Source: Epiperipatus broadwayi
Lineage: Eukaryota; Onychophora; Udeonychophora; Euonychophora; Peripatidae
Direction: 5' to 3'
Assembly: GCA_028023455.1 (NCBI GenBank)
Contig: JAQFVV010000562.1
Span: 248,001-312,000 of the forward strand
DNA length: 64,000 nucleotides
Position 1 is the first letter of the stretch; each line of letters starts with the position of its first letter. The position numbers were made by a program, and so were the translations under genes. The notes below the pieces were generated by a model that had not been told where the DNA came from, did not search any database, and worked only from the letters and a program-made list of their open reading frames with translations. Below, one piece after another: positions 49,401-60,540 of this stretch.

Positions 49401-49461
49401 GATAGTCTGGACGAACTGATGATTGCTGGTTTAGCATGAAATACGTATATTGGTGATTATT
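49401..49461 (+). ncRNA. Hammerhead-like ribozyme, type I (family A, copy 2, right arm)
   Basis: CTGATGA at 49416-49422; 15-nt segment with stem II TGCT/AGCA and loop GGTTT; GAAA at 49438-49441; stem III palindrome ATACGTAT; predicted cleavage after A49449. Stem I is ACGAA with TTGGT (one mismatch; the sister arm has ACCAA and pairs fully), then a 3-nt bulge, then ATAGTC (49402-49407) with GATTAT (49455-49460). Position 10.1/11.1 is a U-U mismatch. Confidence 0.58.
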
Positions 49462-52400
49462 TATCTTTTCAGCATATATGTGTTTAGGTGTATCAGTGTT
49501 ATTAGATAGAGTGGAGAGAGGTGGGTGGTGTGAAAGTCTGTGCTCATATACCCTATATTACATATATATAGCCACAGGTATATAACAAGCCTGTGTTTCA
49601 GTTAATCATATTTAATAATCAAAATTAATATAGTATATTTTTAAAATAAACTTTATGATGGTGAAAATTATATCTAATTCTATATTTTCTAAATTGTTCT
49701 TCCAAATTTTTTATAATTATTTTATATAATATAATAAGTGTATCAATTTTATTAGTCTAGGCAGAGAAATAGATTAAAAATCGTCTGTCAAAGTTATTAA
49801 TCATGTGACTTGTATATTACATACTTTCTCACACACGCTTGTTTGAATTAATAATAAAGTTTAAATATTTTAAAAGTTATATTATAGAATTGGATAGAAT
49901 TATTGCCTATCATAAAAGTAAATAGTATTAAACATTAAGTTAAATATCGTATAACATGCTTAAATGATGTAATAAAAAAGAATACAGTTAATAAAAAAAT
50001 TAAATATTTTATTTAAATAAAAATAGATAAATGGAATAAGTTATTAAAATTATTTTAAAAGTTATTTTAAATGTTTAAATGGTTTTAATAAAATAATAAT
50101 TGAAGTAAAAGTGGAATTTTAAATAATATTTTAAGTTCATTACGTCATAATTTCTAATTTTGAAATTTAATTTTACTATAAACTAAAAATATGTAAATTT
50201 GTTCTCAAGCTAAAGTAAGAATTAACCAATAGGAATAGGTATTCTTACAGACTATAAATATCGTCGTAACTAAGTTATCAGAGGAGATTAATAATGTATT
50301 GAAACCGGAGAAAGGTAAATTATAACTTTATCTGCAAAAAAACTAATTGATAATTTTAAAAGTATTTTTTGCAAAAGAGGGTGTTAAAATATAATAATTT
50401 AGAAACTTTGTGGAAATGATTTTCTAATTTTTAAAGTACTTAAAGTCGTATTTTATCTAAAAAATTTAACCTAAACTTCGCAATAAAGGATGGATATACT
50501 ACAAAATAAAATGGATAGAAATTGTAATACTGTAAAAATATTTGAAATCTTTATTGATACAGCTTTATTAATACTTCACCAGAGAACTGTTTTGGTACAT
50601 AAAAAAACCACAGCTTGGACATTATACGGAGTCTAAAAAAAAAAATGTATTGAAAGGTATTATTTATAAGTTTATCCAAGATTTATTTTTAAATAGTAAT
50701 AAGACAATTACATCTCATGAATCACTTTATAGAATATTATATTCAAAGGAGTAAAATGTTATATACTGAAGGTAACATTTAAAAAAAAAATATTTTCAAG
50801 AATTAAAGAAAGAACCCAGGAAAATATGTTACAGAAGCGTTTTTTTTTATATATTAAAATATCCATTCTTAGAATTATTTAAAATGTATTTAGAAAAGAT
50901 TTGTTTAAAAGTACTTGAAGTTTTTTTTATTTTAAAAGAGATTTATAAAAATACCAAACAAAAGTTTAAATGTATCAAGAAGGAAACTTATATAAAAAAG
51001 TGAACATATAGTTGAATAAAAGATGGATCCATGAAAATACAAATAGTACTTAAAAGTTTATCAAATATTTTTAAAGTTAAATTAGATGGATTGGTGCATC
51101 GGATACGCAGAGAATATTGGTAGAGAAAATACTTAAAAAAAACTTCACGGGATTAATTAATATTATGATTTAATATTTATCATCCTAAATACCAAAACCA
51201 AAGATTATTTTCTATAAATTTACTAAATGGAATAATAATTATTTTTATTTTAAACTTTAACGTGCTTAGAGGAGAACATTTTTAAAAAACTCTAGAGAAA
51301 ATAATAAACATTTTGGACTTAGCAGGAACTATCGTCAAGAAAATATGTAATTATAGTTTTGATTCCTTTTATTTTGTTAACCTAGTTTAAATCTAAATTT
51401 TTATATAAGATTAGGAAAAACATAAAAACATAAATTTATTAATATTAAAATTTTATAATATAACAAACTAATAATTTAGCTAAAAATATTTTAATATAAA
51501 GTGTATGGTGAATTTTTTATATCTGCAATGCTCAAGTGGATAAGGGAAGACTACTGAACATGATGACTAGATAAAGGTTATTGGTAATAATAATAACTAT
51601 TAATAATTTTATAATGTATATATTTTTTTGTGTTTTCTTTAGATCATCTATGGATAGTAAGAATGAAGTGTAAAAGTTTTTTACTTATATGTACTGCATT
51701 TCATACAACATTTTAAAAAAACATTATGAGATAGGATTGATTTGAAAATATGCATACGACAATTTTTTTTTATATATATATTAGTGATATAATCCAACAT
51801 ATAACAAATAATTATGTGATTCTTTTAAAATTTTTATGTTAGGATATTCAAATATTGTCTAAGTAGATCGTATATGATTAAACATACAGAGCAATGAAGT
51901 AAGCAACTTTTCTTATGGAATCGTAAGATTGTTTAACTATTAATGAATTTTGTTTATTGTTTTGTAAATGCAGATAGTTATTTATTGACGTAAGATGTGG
52001 AAAATCTTGAGAAATAATGTTGAGATAGTGGCTTAGAAGTACTTAGTGAACAGGAAACCAAGATGATGTTTTAAGAAATAGGATGTTATAAAGAATGGAA
52101 ATAATATTTAGTCTTTATGTGAATATCAGCATAGTTAACAAAGCCCTATGACTGATACACCTTTTATTTGGACAGTATTTATATTTCTTTAAATATTTGA
52201 TGTTCTAATAAAGCTGAAGAAATAGCTTTAACATCGTCCCTGTACTAGAGGATATTAGGCAGGTAAATGTCATACCTCTTCGCACTGTGCCATGATTTTT
52301 GAGATATGTTAAGAGTAATACTCTAGTTTCTTCCTTAATCCTATGTATCTGTTTTTGCTATCTTTATTTCATGTAACTGCATCGTTCAGTAAGATATGTT

Positions 52401-54332
52401 TAAGAGAAATGATAAATAATTTAGAACTTAGGTTATGCTATCGTTTTGTATAAGATTGGTTTATTTGCTTAGAAGGAATAGGACGTTATAACTTAAAATT
52501 GAAGATCCAAAGTATCCTAAGGAAAGAAAAGAATCATAGAATATATTTTGAATTTTATTCGGAAATGAAATATAAACTTTTTTAAATAGGGTATCTAAAC
52601 AAAGATATTTGCTTTAAAGTGATAATAATTTTAAATGCTTTAGTATTATTTTTTTTTAAGAGAAAAATAAGTATTGCATATTTTTAAAATACAATAGTAC
52701 AAAGTAAATTATGTAAACAATATGCATAGTATATTTTTGTTTATTGATTAACAGAAATATATTGATGATTACAATTATATTATACTAAAGTAAGGCTTAA
52801 AGAAGAATATATTATGATTAGTAAACATCGTGTGATAAACACTACACTTATATTATACTAAAGTAAGGCTTAAAGAAGAATATATTATGATTAGTAAACA
52901 TCGTGTGATAAACACTAAAATCTAGTACCGAATTTTTGGATAATATTTTGTGTAACATCTTTGACTTTGCAAGATGAAAATTTTTTAATATTTTGAGAAA
53001 TCCATACTCATTATAAAATTTTGTTTTCTATAGAATGTTTTCTAAGTATGAATTTTTTAAAAATAAGATAGTTTAATAATATTAAGGATAAAATGCTGTT
53101 GCTAATAAAGTAGATAAATATATTTGTAATAAGTTAACCATAATGAGAAACCAAATAGTAACATTTTTTTTAAATTTTGTCCTAAATCTATATAAAGATA
53201 TAATTGAAATATAAATTATTTTTTTTATAACCCGGTAGATCAAACTGTAAAGTAAAAAAGTTAAAGATATCCACTGTAAATAGTGTAAATAAATTGTTTA
53301 TTTATTTGTTGTTAGTAATAAACTTTGTTAAATTTTGTGTCCGAGTTATTTGTTTCTCCACATCGCTGCATGAAATCACGATATATGCAAAATAATTGAA
53401 ACAAATATATAATTTTGCACAAAAGATAAATAGAGAATTATTTTTAAGAATTTTAAATATTTTATTAGTATTCATTATAATTAAATAATCATAATTTTGC
53501 ACAAAAGATAAATAGAGAATTATTTTTAAGAATTTTAAATATTTTATTGGTATTCATTATAATTAAATAATCATAATCTTACATTATTTTATTGGTCATA
53601 AATCAGTTATCACAATATTATATTAAATTATATGCTATCAGTTGCCACACACATTTTGTTTGTCAGATTATTAAAATGCTACCACGTATTTATTATATCA
53701 TTACATGAAGATATAAGATCATATTATATTATTTCATTATTTTATTACGGTAATAAAATTATAGTAAAAAGAAAAGATATCCAGTAGTAATTAAACAATG
53801 AAGAATATTATTATTATTATTTATTATTATTAGTTTTAGTGTAGTAGATTATGACATAAAATCCCTTCTCATATTTTACTACCGTATTTTTATTAACTTA
53901 GAATAAACTTTATGAACCTGAGATTATTTTATTGAGCTAGATTATTAAATAGAAAATTAAGATTTAATTATTAGTTTAATCTTAGTGAGTAGAAGTTATT
54001 AAAGTCGTAAGAATACTATGAGTTTGTTATTTGAAATAGTAATAAAAGGGGGGATGGTGTTCTTATGCCATTGAGGTAGTATCCTGTGGGATATTGGCTC
54101 ACTGTAATCTATCTTGTCAACTGTATTTTCACTTAAAGTCTCATGAAAATATTAAATATTTATTTAATTTATTTTATAAACTGAACCTTATTCATATTTT
54201 AAATTTGAGCTAGTGAAACATTTTAATTTTAATGCTGAATATTTTAGTTATTAATTATTAACTGAGATAGAACCCATTTTATTTTATATCATATATTATC
54301 TGGAAGTGAGGATGCACGAGATACAGGTTAGA

Positions 54333-54350
54333 ATATATATATATATATAT
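54333..54350. repeat. (TA)n microsatellite
   Basis: TA run on the right side of LTR element 2, matching the tract on its left. Confidence 0.93.
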
Positions 54351-55594
54351 GATATTGCAAAAGTCACAACTAATTTTATAAACAAAACCTTTCCTACTTT
54401 TAATACTACTCGTCATTTTTGAGTTACACATCAATTTTCTCTAAAATGTATTATTTTCCCATCCTATCTTAATATCAGATAACTTTTCTTTTATCATTGT
54501 CTTGGGTAAATGATCTGAATATGGAATTGAAACCCACTTCTTATTTTTATATTTATACATTACACTGTCTTAATTATTATTATTATTTCTGAAAAACAAA
54601 TTAATAGCTTTTCTTTTATATCACATACTATCATAATCATTCTTAACTTCCAATTTCTGTTCAAATGTTTCTTTTATATTCAATATAAACCAATCATTTC
54701 TTAACTTAAACCTTTAAAAACTGCCATTTTCTGTGATCATGACCAATAAGAATTTGGATCGATTCATAAAAGTGATAACAGGGAATCCCCTGAATAAACT
54801 ATCAACAATCATAATACTATGTGAATGCATAGAGTGTAAATCAAAGACTTAATTGTTAGGGATGGGAGATCAGTAAGAAGTTATTAAAATATTTGCTTTG
54901 AATTTAAGCTGCACCTTAATATTATGACTTCAAAATTTGAATAAAAATTGCAGCTTAAATTCAAAGTAATATTGTAAATTCTTATAAAGAGCAAAAAGAT
55001 TTAAAAAGAAAATACAGCACAGATTATTTCATTACAGGAATATAACTACTGCAACTAAGTTAGCTGCATAAAAAAACTGTTATTTTACTTATTGTATGGA
55101 TGTGAAACTAGGACATTTTATTGACACAATACTAAGACATTAGGATTTTTTTTTAAAAGATACTTTAAAATTTTTAAAATTTAATAAGATTATAAAACCA
55201 ATCAATATATTCTTCAACATGTTGGATTTGATATTATATAGTCCACTACTACAAAATCATATCTTTATTTGATCAGGCATAAGAAATGAATGATCAACAT
55301 ATGCTAAGAGGTTGTTATATAATAGGTTTTATTATGTTTTCAGGCAGATCCTGTTTGCTTTGTAAAGAACAAATTTATTTTTGTTGTTACTTATTATTTT
55401 TCGAGTCCGGAGTTAATTAAAAATTGATTAAAAATCTTCAGGAAGTGAAGCTAAACAACAAATTAAACGCTTTTAATATATTTTGTAAAACATTCTGGTG
55501 AAATTGTTACTATACATTACTATTAGCATAGCATTCCAGTTTCTTTAATATAATATCTTTAAGATACACAGTTTAGATTGACCAACAATATTTC
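54351..55594. other. No gene; one small hairpin
   Basis: AT-rich sequence. A perfect hairpin arm pair, TTTGAATTTAAGCTGC (about 54897-54912) with its complement at 54950-54966, is the only structure noted. Confidence 0.5.
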
Positions 55595-55701
55595 AAAGAG
55601 GTAAAACTCTCCCTAGAGTCATGCTACCCACTGCATGCCAGAATAATCAATGAATGCTTGAAGGTTTGTGCATAAAATGTCTATCTAATGCCTACTCATC
55701 T

Positions 55702-55754
55702 AATATCCCCAGACCAGTTTCTAGCTTGTGGTTTTCATCAGTGAGGAGCATATT
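55702..55754 (-). ncRNA. Hammerhead-like ribozyme, type I (family C, left arm)
   Basis: Minus strand: CTGATGA (55735-55741), 13-nt segment closing with C-G and A-U pairs around loop CACAA, GAAA (55718-55721), minimal stem III (AC/GT, loop TG), canonical GTC cleavage triplet between 55712 and 55711. Stem I pairs TCCTCA with TGGGGA (one G-U), then a 3-nt bulge TGC, then AATA with TATT. The stem II closing pair is A-A. Confidence 0.6.
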
Positions 55755-55797
55755 CTTGGGATACTGGATGAGCAGGCACTAGATAGGGGATTTTATT

Positions 55798-55862
55798 CAT
55801 TTCAAGGCTCCTGTCTGATGAAAGCCACAAGCTAAAAACTAATCAGGGGATATTGGATGAGC
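55798..55862 (+). ncRNA. Hammerhead-like ribozyme, degraded (family C, right arm)
   Basis: CTGATGA at 55815-55821, stem II AGC/GCT with loop CACAA, but the essential GAAA has become AAAA (55835-55838) and stem I has lost pairs. Inactive by the known base requirements of the core. Confidence 0.4.
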
Positions 55863-55962
55863 TGGCATTAGATAGGAATTGTATGCACAAACCCTCTTGC
55901 ATCCATTAATTACTCTGTCTTGCACTGAGTGGCGCTACTGTATGGAGTGTTTTGCCTCTGTA

Positions 55963-56824
55963 AAAAATAGATTGTATAAGTATAAAGAATGGTGATCATT
56001 TAATATTTCTACAGCTTGAAGCCATGAGTGATCATAATGTTTATTCCATTCCCTGCTCTCAATAAGATTGATAGATTTTTTTTAATTTAAATTGTTTGTG
56101 CAGCTTGCAGTAGTTGATTTAATTAAGGTATAAATATTGTAAAACTCCAGTGAGCTGTATGTATACTAACTGTCAGTTAATGGTATGCTTATATACGATC
56201 AAAGCTAAAGTATAGATGATCTCATTCCATACTTACGTTTTCAGACGGTTAGTTTAAGTAGAGCTCCCTGGAGTTTCCGTACTTGCGCATTAATTTCATC
56301 TACATTCAAGCTATCAAAAACTTGTATTTATAATGACTTAATACTTCTTTTTTTCATTTTATCAACAATCAACTATTTAAACTTCTTCAAAGTATATGTG
56401 TTCAGATGCATATCCTTTTCCTCAGTTAAGGCATTTGAAAATTGTTAGCGGTTAATATATCATTTGTATATATATATAGAGGACTACTTAAAACTATTTA
56501 TTTCTTTATTTTTGTTTTTATTTATTAATGTCTTCTATTAAATGAAAGAATATTGCCATATTTGTTCTATGCTTCCTTAATTTATTAACTTCTTACTATA
56601 TCTTTGATTAAATTAATTTACTCTTATTATCTGCATTGAGATTGATTTAGGTCAACGCAACACACATATATATTACTACTACTTATGCTAATGTTTTGCA
56701 TTTACAGCCTTGACATTTTTTATTTCGAGTAGTGATGGTAATATCATACCTAAACCATATATAAATTTTAAATTAAAGTTAAAGACTAACATTATTTTAG
56801 TAAACAAAAAATATATAAAAAATT
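55963..56824. other. No recognisable feature
   Basis: AT-rich sequence with a short TA run at 56468-56479. No gene seen. Confidence 0.45.
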
Positions 56825-56942
56825 CGAATTCAGACTTTCACATGACTGTCAACTTTCCAAGACATCTCATATAATGATCAGCTGTATCGGCAATATGAGA
56901 TGGCTTGGAGAGTTGAGGGTCGTGTGAAAGCCTGAGTTCAAA
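56825..56942. repeat. Short hairpin, internal-deletion derivative of family A
   Basis: Arms 56825-56872 and 56893-56942 are complementary (CAGACTTTCACATGACTGTC against GTCGTGTGAAAGCCTGAG on the other arm). The outer end, GTGTGAAAGCCTGAGTTCA then TTATGTATTACAT, resembles the ends of the 48596-49603 element (GTGTGAAAGTCTGTGCTCAT, ATATTACAT). The hammerhead part is gone. Confidence 0.55.
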
Positions 56943-57365
56943 TCACTTATGTATTACATTATATGTGCAAGTAGTGTGTGTTTGTACAGTGTATTAAACA
57001 AGAAATAGTAATGGAATTAGATAACAATATCTGGATACAAACATTTACCAAATAATAACTAGGAGATGGGGAGAATTTGAGGCTCTTTGCATTACATATT
57101 GCTTTAGAATTGTTAATCAATTAAAAATTGATATATTGAAATTTAGGAATGATATAATTTCTAATCTTTAACCTAATAAAGAATTAGTAACAATCATTAA
57201 CGTCTTTATCTAAAATAAACTGTATCCATTTTAGGAATAATATATTTTGTCAATTATATCTATTTCTACATTTTAAGAATAAAACAGCACTTGATGTTAT
57301 GTGATGCAATAAGGAATCTCGCAGCCACAACAAACTATAATAGTTTCATTCGGGGCACGCTATAG

Positions 57366-57450
57366 TTATCAATGGATGCAAGAAGGTTTGAGCATAAAAT
57401 ATCTATCTGCCGTCTATTCATGCAATATTTCCAAACTAGTATCTAATTTA
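57366..57450 (+). repeat. Partial copy of foldback family C
   Basis: TCAATGGATGCAAGAAGGTT, AAAATATCTATCTGCC, CATGCAATATTTCC and CTAGTATCTAATTT follow the order of the family C left arm (55651-55725). It stops before the hammerhead core. Confidence 0.5.
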
Positions 57451-58255
57451 CATTGGAGGGAGGGGAACTGCTATTTTAGGACATCGTGGAGGCATAAGAA
57501 ATGGTGGTCATTTGATGTTTAATTTTTAAGAGTGTATGGTAGAATAGAAGTTTTAAATAAATGTAAAAAAAAAAACCCCTGGATACATTTGTAAGCATGT
57601 CGGTAAGAATATATTATTTAAAAACCATTTGCATGTGTGCATCACATTACTACACGTGTACGTATATATGTGTGGGCCTAAAATCAATATACATATATAT
57701 ATATTGAATGTAAAATTGTTATTAATCGCAAATAAAGACAACATAAAATAAATACTTAAAATTTTTATTAAATAAAAAAATATCAAAATGATTTGAAAAT
57801 GAATTCCATTTTTTAAAATATCTATTTAGAATGAAAAATCCATCTTGTGGCTGAAATAACAAACATTTGAGTAACCATGGTAACAGATTGATTGATAGCT
57901 AAGTGAAAATCTACATCACCAGATGATGATATTAACTTATTATCATTCTATTGTAATATAAATTGTTTGTCTTCGAAACAAAACATCACAAAATGGGTAC
58001 CTCAGTGTATTAAATCTATTCATTTTTCTTTTCAAGAAATCAAGATTTATAAATCTTCTGCACCAGCCGGAATCTATAGGAATCTTCATCACAGAAAGCA
58101 AACTTTAATTACTTCAGTGGAAATTCTAGGATTTCATAGAGACCGATTTGAGTGATTACTTCATTAGTCATTGTAAGAATTTAGACGAGATCCAAATAAA
58201 TAGAACTTTTAAGCATCTCGACCTTTAGATATTTACTATATAAAATATAGTTACT

Positions 58256-58786
58256 TTAAAACAATCCATTCTTTGGTTTTGTAATGACAAAAGGTGTTCC
58301 ACTTCTGTCAACATATGGTGTGAATATTTGTCTAAAATCGGGAAAATATCCAAGTCCGGTTTTTAGGTATGTCAAAATCGGGGCAATAAGTCACATTTCA
58401 GGATAAAGAAAATTAAAAGAAGTCTGTCTTTTATTACAAAGACTAACATTCTTTCTGGTATCAATTTGGTGTGAAGTAGAGATGGCAATTTAAGAGATTT
58501 CATCTCAGTTGGTACTAGCAGTGGCATCGTGAAATAATTTCCATTTGATGTCACTGTTACATATATTTTACTTCAGTACTACGATACTCTCCAATGGGGC
58601 ATCTTCACCAATATCAAATGGAAAATACGTGTCCGATGGAATAACAAATATGCCATCGGACATATCTGCCTCAGAAAATGGTGGTTCCCACGATCTTAGG
58701 AAAGTCAGAAAAATGGCAATGATGACAGGAACCACATATATAAACACAACTGGCAAACAGTCCAAGAAACTGGAGTAAAGACTCAT
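58256..58786 (-). CDS. Unidentified short coding segment, possibly a first exon or decayed gene
   Basis: From the ATG at 58786 the minus strand encodes 72 residues (stop at 58568). They start MSLYSSFLDCLPVVFIYVVP, with a transmembrane helix at about residues 10-30, then an acidic stretch SEADMSDGIFVIPSDTYFPF. Composition is richer in GC than the surroundings and balanced in amino acids, unlike random frames here. A potential donor, GAA|GTAAAATA, lies 4 nt before the stop. Further down the same strand two other frames remain open with protein-like content (60 codons at 58372-58554; 44 codons at 58256-58390 with YFPDFRQIFTPYVDRSG), but no splice acceptor joins them. I do not recognise the family. 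It may be a real first exon, a small membrane protein, or a frameshifted pseudogene. Confidence 0.4.
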
Positions 58787-58863
58787 TTTACAAAAACTTC
58801 TTTACTAAAGGTTTCTAGAAGCTGAAAAATATTGCTGCTTGAATCTAAGCAAAAATACAGCTG

Positions 58864-58871
58864 TGACGTCA
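58864..58871 (-). promoter_or_regulatory. CRE palindrome upstream of the 58786 start
   Basis: TGACGTCA, the full binding site of CREB/ATF factors, 78 bases upstream of the ATG at 58786. A perfect 8-bp palindrome with a CpG in such AT-rich DNA is uncommon and supports a promoter here. Confidence 0.45.
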
Positions 58872-59127
58872 TAATAGAAAGTCACTATTTATTATTATTC
58901 AATAAAATTATATATATTATTATCTTGAATAAACATTTATTTTTTATAATTATTTATTTTTAAGTTGTTAATACTTTATTGGAATTTTTTTTAAAAATAT
59001 ATATATACGAAAAATTCTTTCGTTGTAGCAAGACGTTTTATTAAAGAATGATATGTATGCAAGTATAATAAAAAAAAAAAACACACTTATTCAAATGTTA
59101 TTAATAGACTTAATTTTGTCAATAAAC

Positions 59128-59139
59128 TGATTATTATTA

Positions 59140-59180
<41 letters not shown>

Positions 59181-59192
59181 TTATTATTATTT
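59128..59192. repeat. (ATT)n microsatellite
   Basis: ATT trinucleotide run with two short interruptions. An (AC)n run follows at about 59272-59294 and a (GA)n run at 60241-60264. Confidence 0.93.
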
Positions 59193-59439
59193 TTAATCGC
59201 TTATCTATTATTTGAATTTTAAGTATTACCTACAACAAACTCTTGTAAACAAGGATAGACATTCTAATTCCAAACACACATACACACACACACAGACAGA
59301 AAAAGAGAAATAAAATATTAGGGATGTGATTTAAGTAATAATACAATAAATAAATACGCATAGCATTTTTTAAATATATATATTTGATAATTTTCATTGG
59401 TATTTCTTACATCTCATCTTGCTTTTCAATAATGAACTA

Positions 59440-59850
59440 CTCCAGATCATGTCTTATCTTGATCAGATTGAGCATTCACCATCTCGAACTAATGCATGTA
59501 CAAATAGATAACACATAGCCAATGGCAAGAACGGGCCAATACATGATGATACCCACTGAATCCGAATGTTTTCAATTAAGGATGGGAATCTGGCAATAAA
59601 TAGTCAAGCTTATTCAAATTGACTCAGAGAACTACTGTCACGGAGCTGAAAGATAGACACCGACACCAGGCAAGCTGTCGTATACAGCCGAAAGTGTCAC
59701 CAGGCCTACTCACAAAGCAGGCTGTTGCAGAACAGCTAGAAGTGGTAGAAAATCTATAAAGGCACATGAAGTCCCTTCTGCCGTAATTCACCGTAGATTT
59801 ACGCGCTATACCTCAACATCTGTTGCCTCTGGAATGAGTTCAATGTAAAT
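59440..59850. other. GC-richer non-coding patch with promoter-like boxes
   Basis: Clearly less AT-rich than its surroundings. It contains two CCAAT boxes (59519 and 59535) and CTATAAAGGC near 59755. No reading frame of interest. It could be a promoter, an unexamined repeat, or both; the evidence is thin. Confidence 0.25.
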
Positions 59851-60405
59851 ATAATGTAAATGCACAAATGATTCTGAAGGCAAATATACTTTCTTAAGTA
59901 TTTCAAAACTTTACTTAATTGGAAACACCATTATTTTATTATCAATTATCTATTCGAATAATGGTAAAGAATATTGTATTTTAATAAGTTATCGTTGAGA
60001 TAATCTTCATAACATAAATTATAATTCTGCGATTTACATGAAATTTATGTTTCAACTCAAAATAAAATATTTTTTAGTAAGTTTATTACAGTTCATTCCC
60101 TTCTCAGGTCTAAAAAAATTAACATGAATTTATAATAATACAATACCAGGAATCGATAATCTGCAGCTCGCAAGACGCAAACATAACACATTTTATATTT
60201 TCAGTAGTAATATATAAATATTTATATGACTCTAAAAAAATAGAGAGAGAGAGTGAGAGAGAGAAAAGCTATTTTTCTTGTTGCTTCTAAGATTTGGCGT
60301 TATTACAAAATAACAATTATTGGATAAGGTAATGTTTAAATTGTAGAAGTTTATGAAGAATATAAACCATCAATTTTTTTCTATTTTGTCTATTTCTTTT
60401 TTTAA

Positions 60406-60540
60406 AAATTTCAGTTTTTTTTTTCATATGTCATAGCATCGGCCGGGACGCGAACCCACACCCGTCTGCAACCAACTACTTGCTTCCAAGGCGGGTGCGA
60501 TGACCTCTCGGCTAACAACGCTTGACAAATTTCAGTTTTT
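60406..60540 (-). mobile_element. tRNA-derived SINE copy 2 with 14-bp target duplication
   Basis: On the minus strand the body (60525 down to 60421) starts CAAGCGTTGTTAGCCGAGAG. It has an A-box-like TAGCCGAGAGG and a strong B-box GGGTTCGCGTCCC, and ends GCTATGACATATG plus an A-run. The direct repeat AAATTTCAGTTTTT flanks it at 60406-60419 and 60527-60540. It shares its start and tail with copy 1 at 5604-5705 and keeps a better pol III promoter, so it is probably younger. Confidence 0.88.

Larger units (their letters stand above)
48583..49616. mobile_element. Foldback element, hammerhead family A, copy 2, with 13-bp target duplication
   Basis: The inserted sequence 48596-49603 is flanked by the perfect direct repeat AATCATATTTAAT (48583-48595 and 49604-49616). 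The left LTR has the single empty copy of this site near 40530, which proves the boundaries. Inside, a 469-bp unit in minus orientation begins ATAGGGTATATGAGCACAGA at 48596. A second, partial unit begins at 49065. From about 49135 the unit follows in plus orientation, giving a nearly perfect long hairpin. Each orientation holds a hammerhead core. A duplication of 13 bp suggests target-primed retroposition rather than a cut-and-paste transposon. Confidence 0.85.
40205..54332 (+). mobile_element. LTR element 2: 14.1 kb with 5-kb LTRs and Gag-only interior
   Basis: Direct repeats 40205-45120 and 48260-54332 are nearly identical once a 1,008-bp insertion and two small duplications in the right copy are set aside. 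They enclose a Lys-tRNA-like primer site, a coiled-coil Gag-like frame and a polypurine tract, in plus-strand order. (TA)n flanks both ends (40178-40204 and 54333-54350), so it inserted into a TA tract. The interior of 3.1 kb has no protease, reverse transcriptase or integrase, so it depends on a partner for movement. High LTR identity points to a fairly recent insertion. Confidence 0.85.
48260..54332 (+). repeat. Right LTR of element 2, with insertion
   Basis: It starts CGTGCCCTTTTC (left copy TGTGCC). It is broken by a 1,008-bp foldback at 48596-49603, and carries local tandem duplications at 52771-52917 (unit about 73 bp) and 53411-53574 (unit 82 bp) that the left LTR lacks. It ends near GGTTAGA before a TA run. 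Confidence 0.85.
55595..55962. mobile_element. Foldback element, hammerhead family C
   Basis: 368 bp. GAGGTAAAACTCTCCCTAGA at the left is matched by the complement of the right end (GAGGCAAAACACTCC on the minus strand). Other mirrored blocks are GGTTTGTGCATA, CTATCTAATGCC, CATC.AATATCCCC and TAGCTTGTGG.TTTCATCAG. Each arm carries a hammerhead core. No coding sequence. A half copy lies at 57366-57450. Confidence 0.78.
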
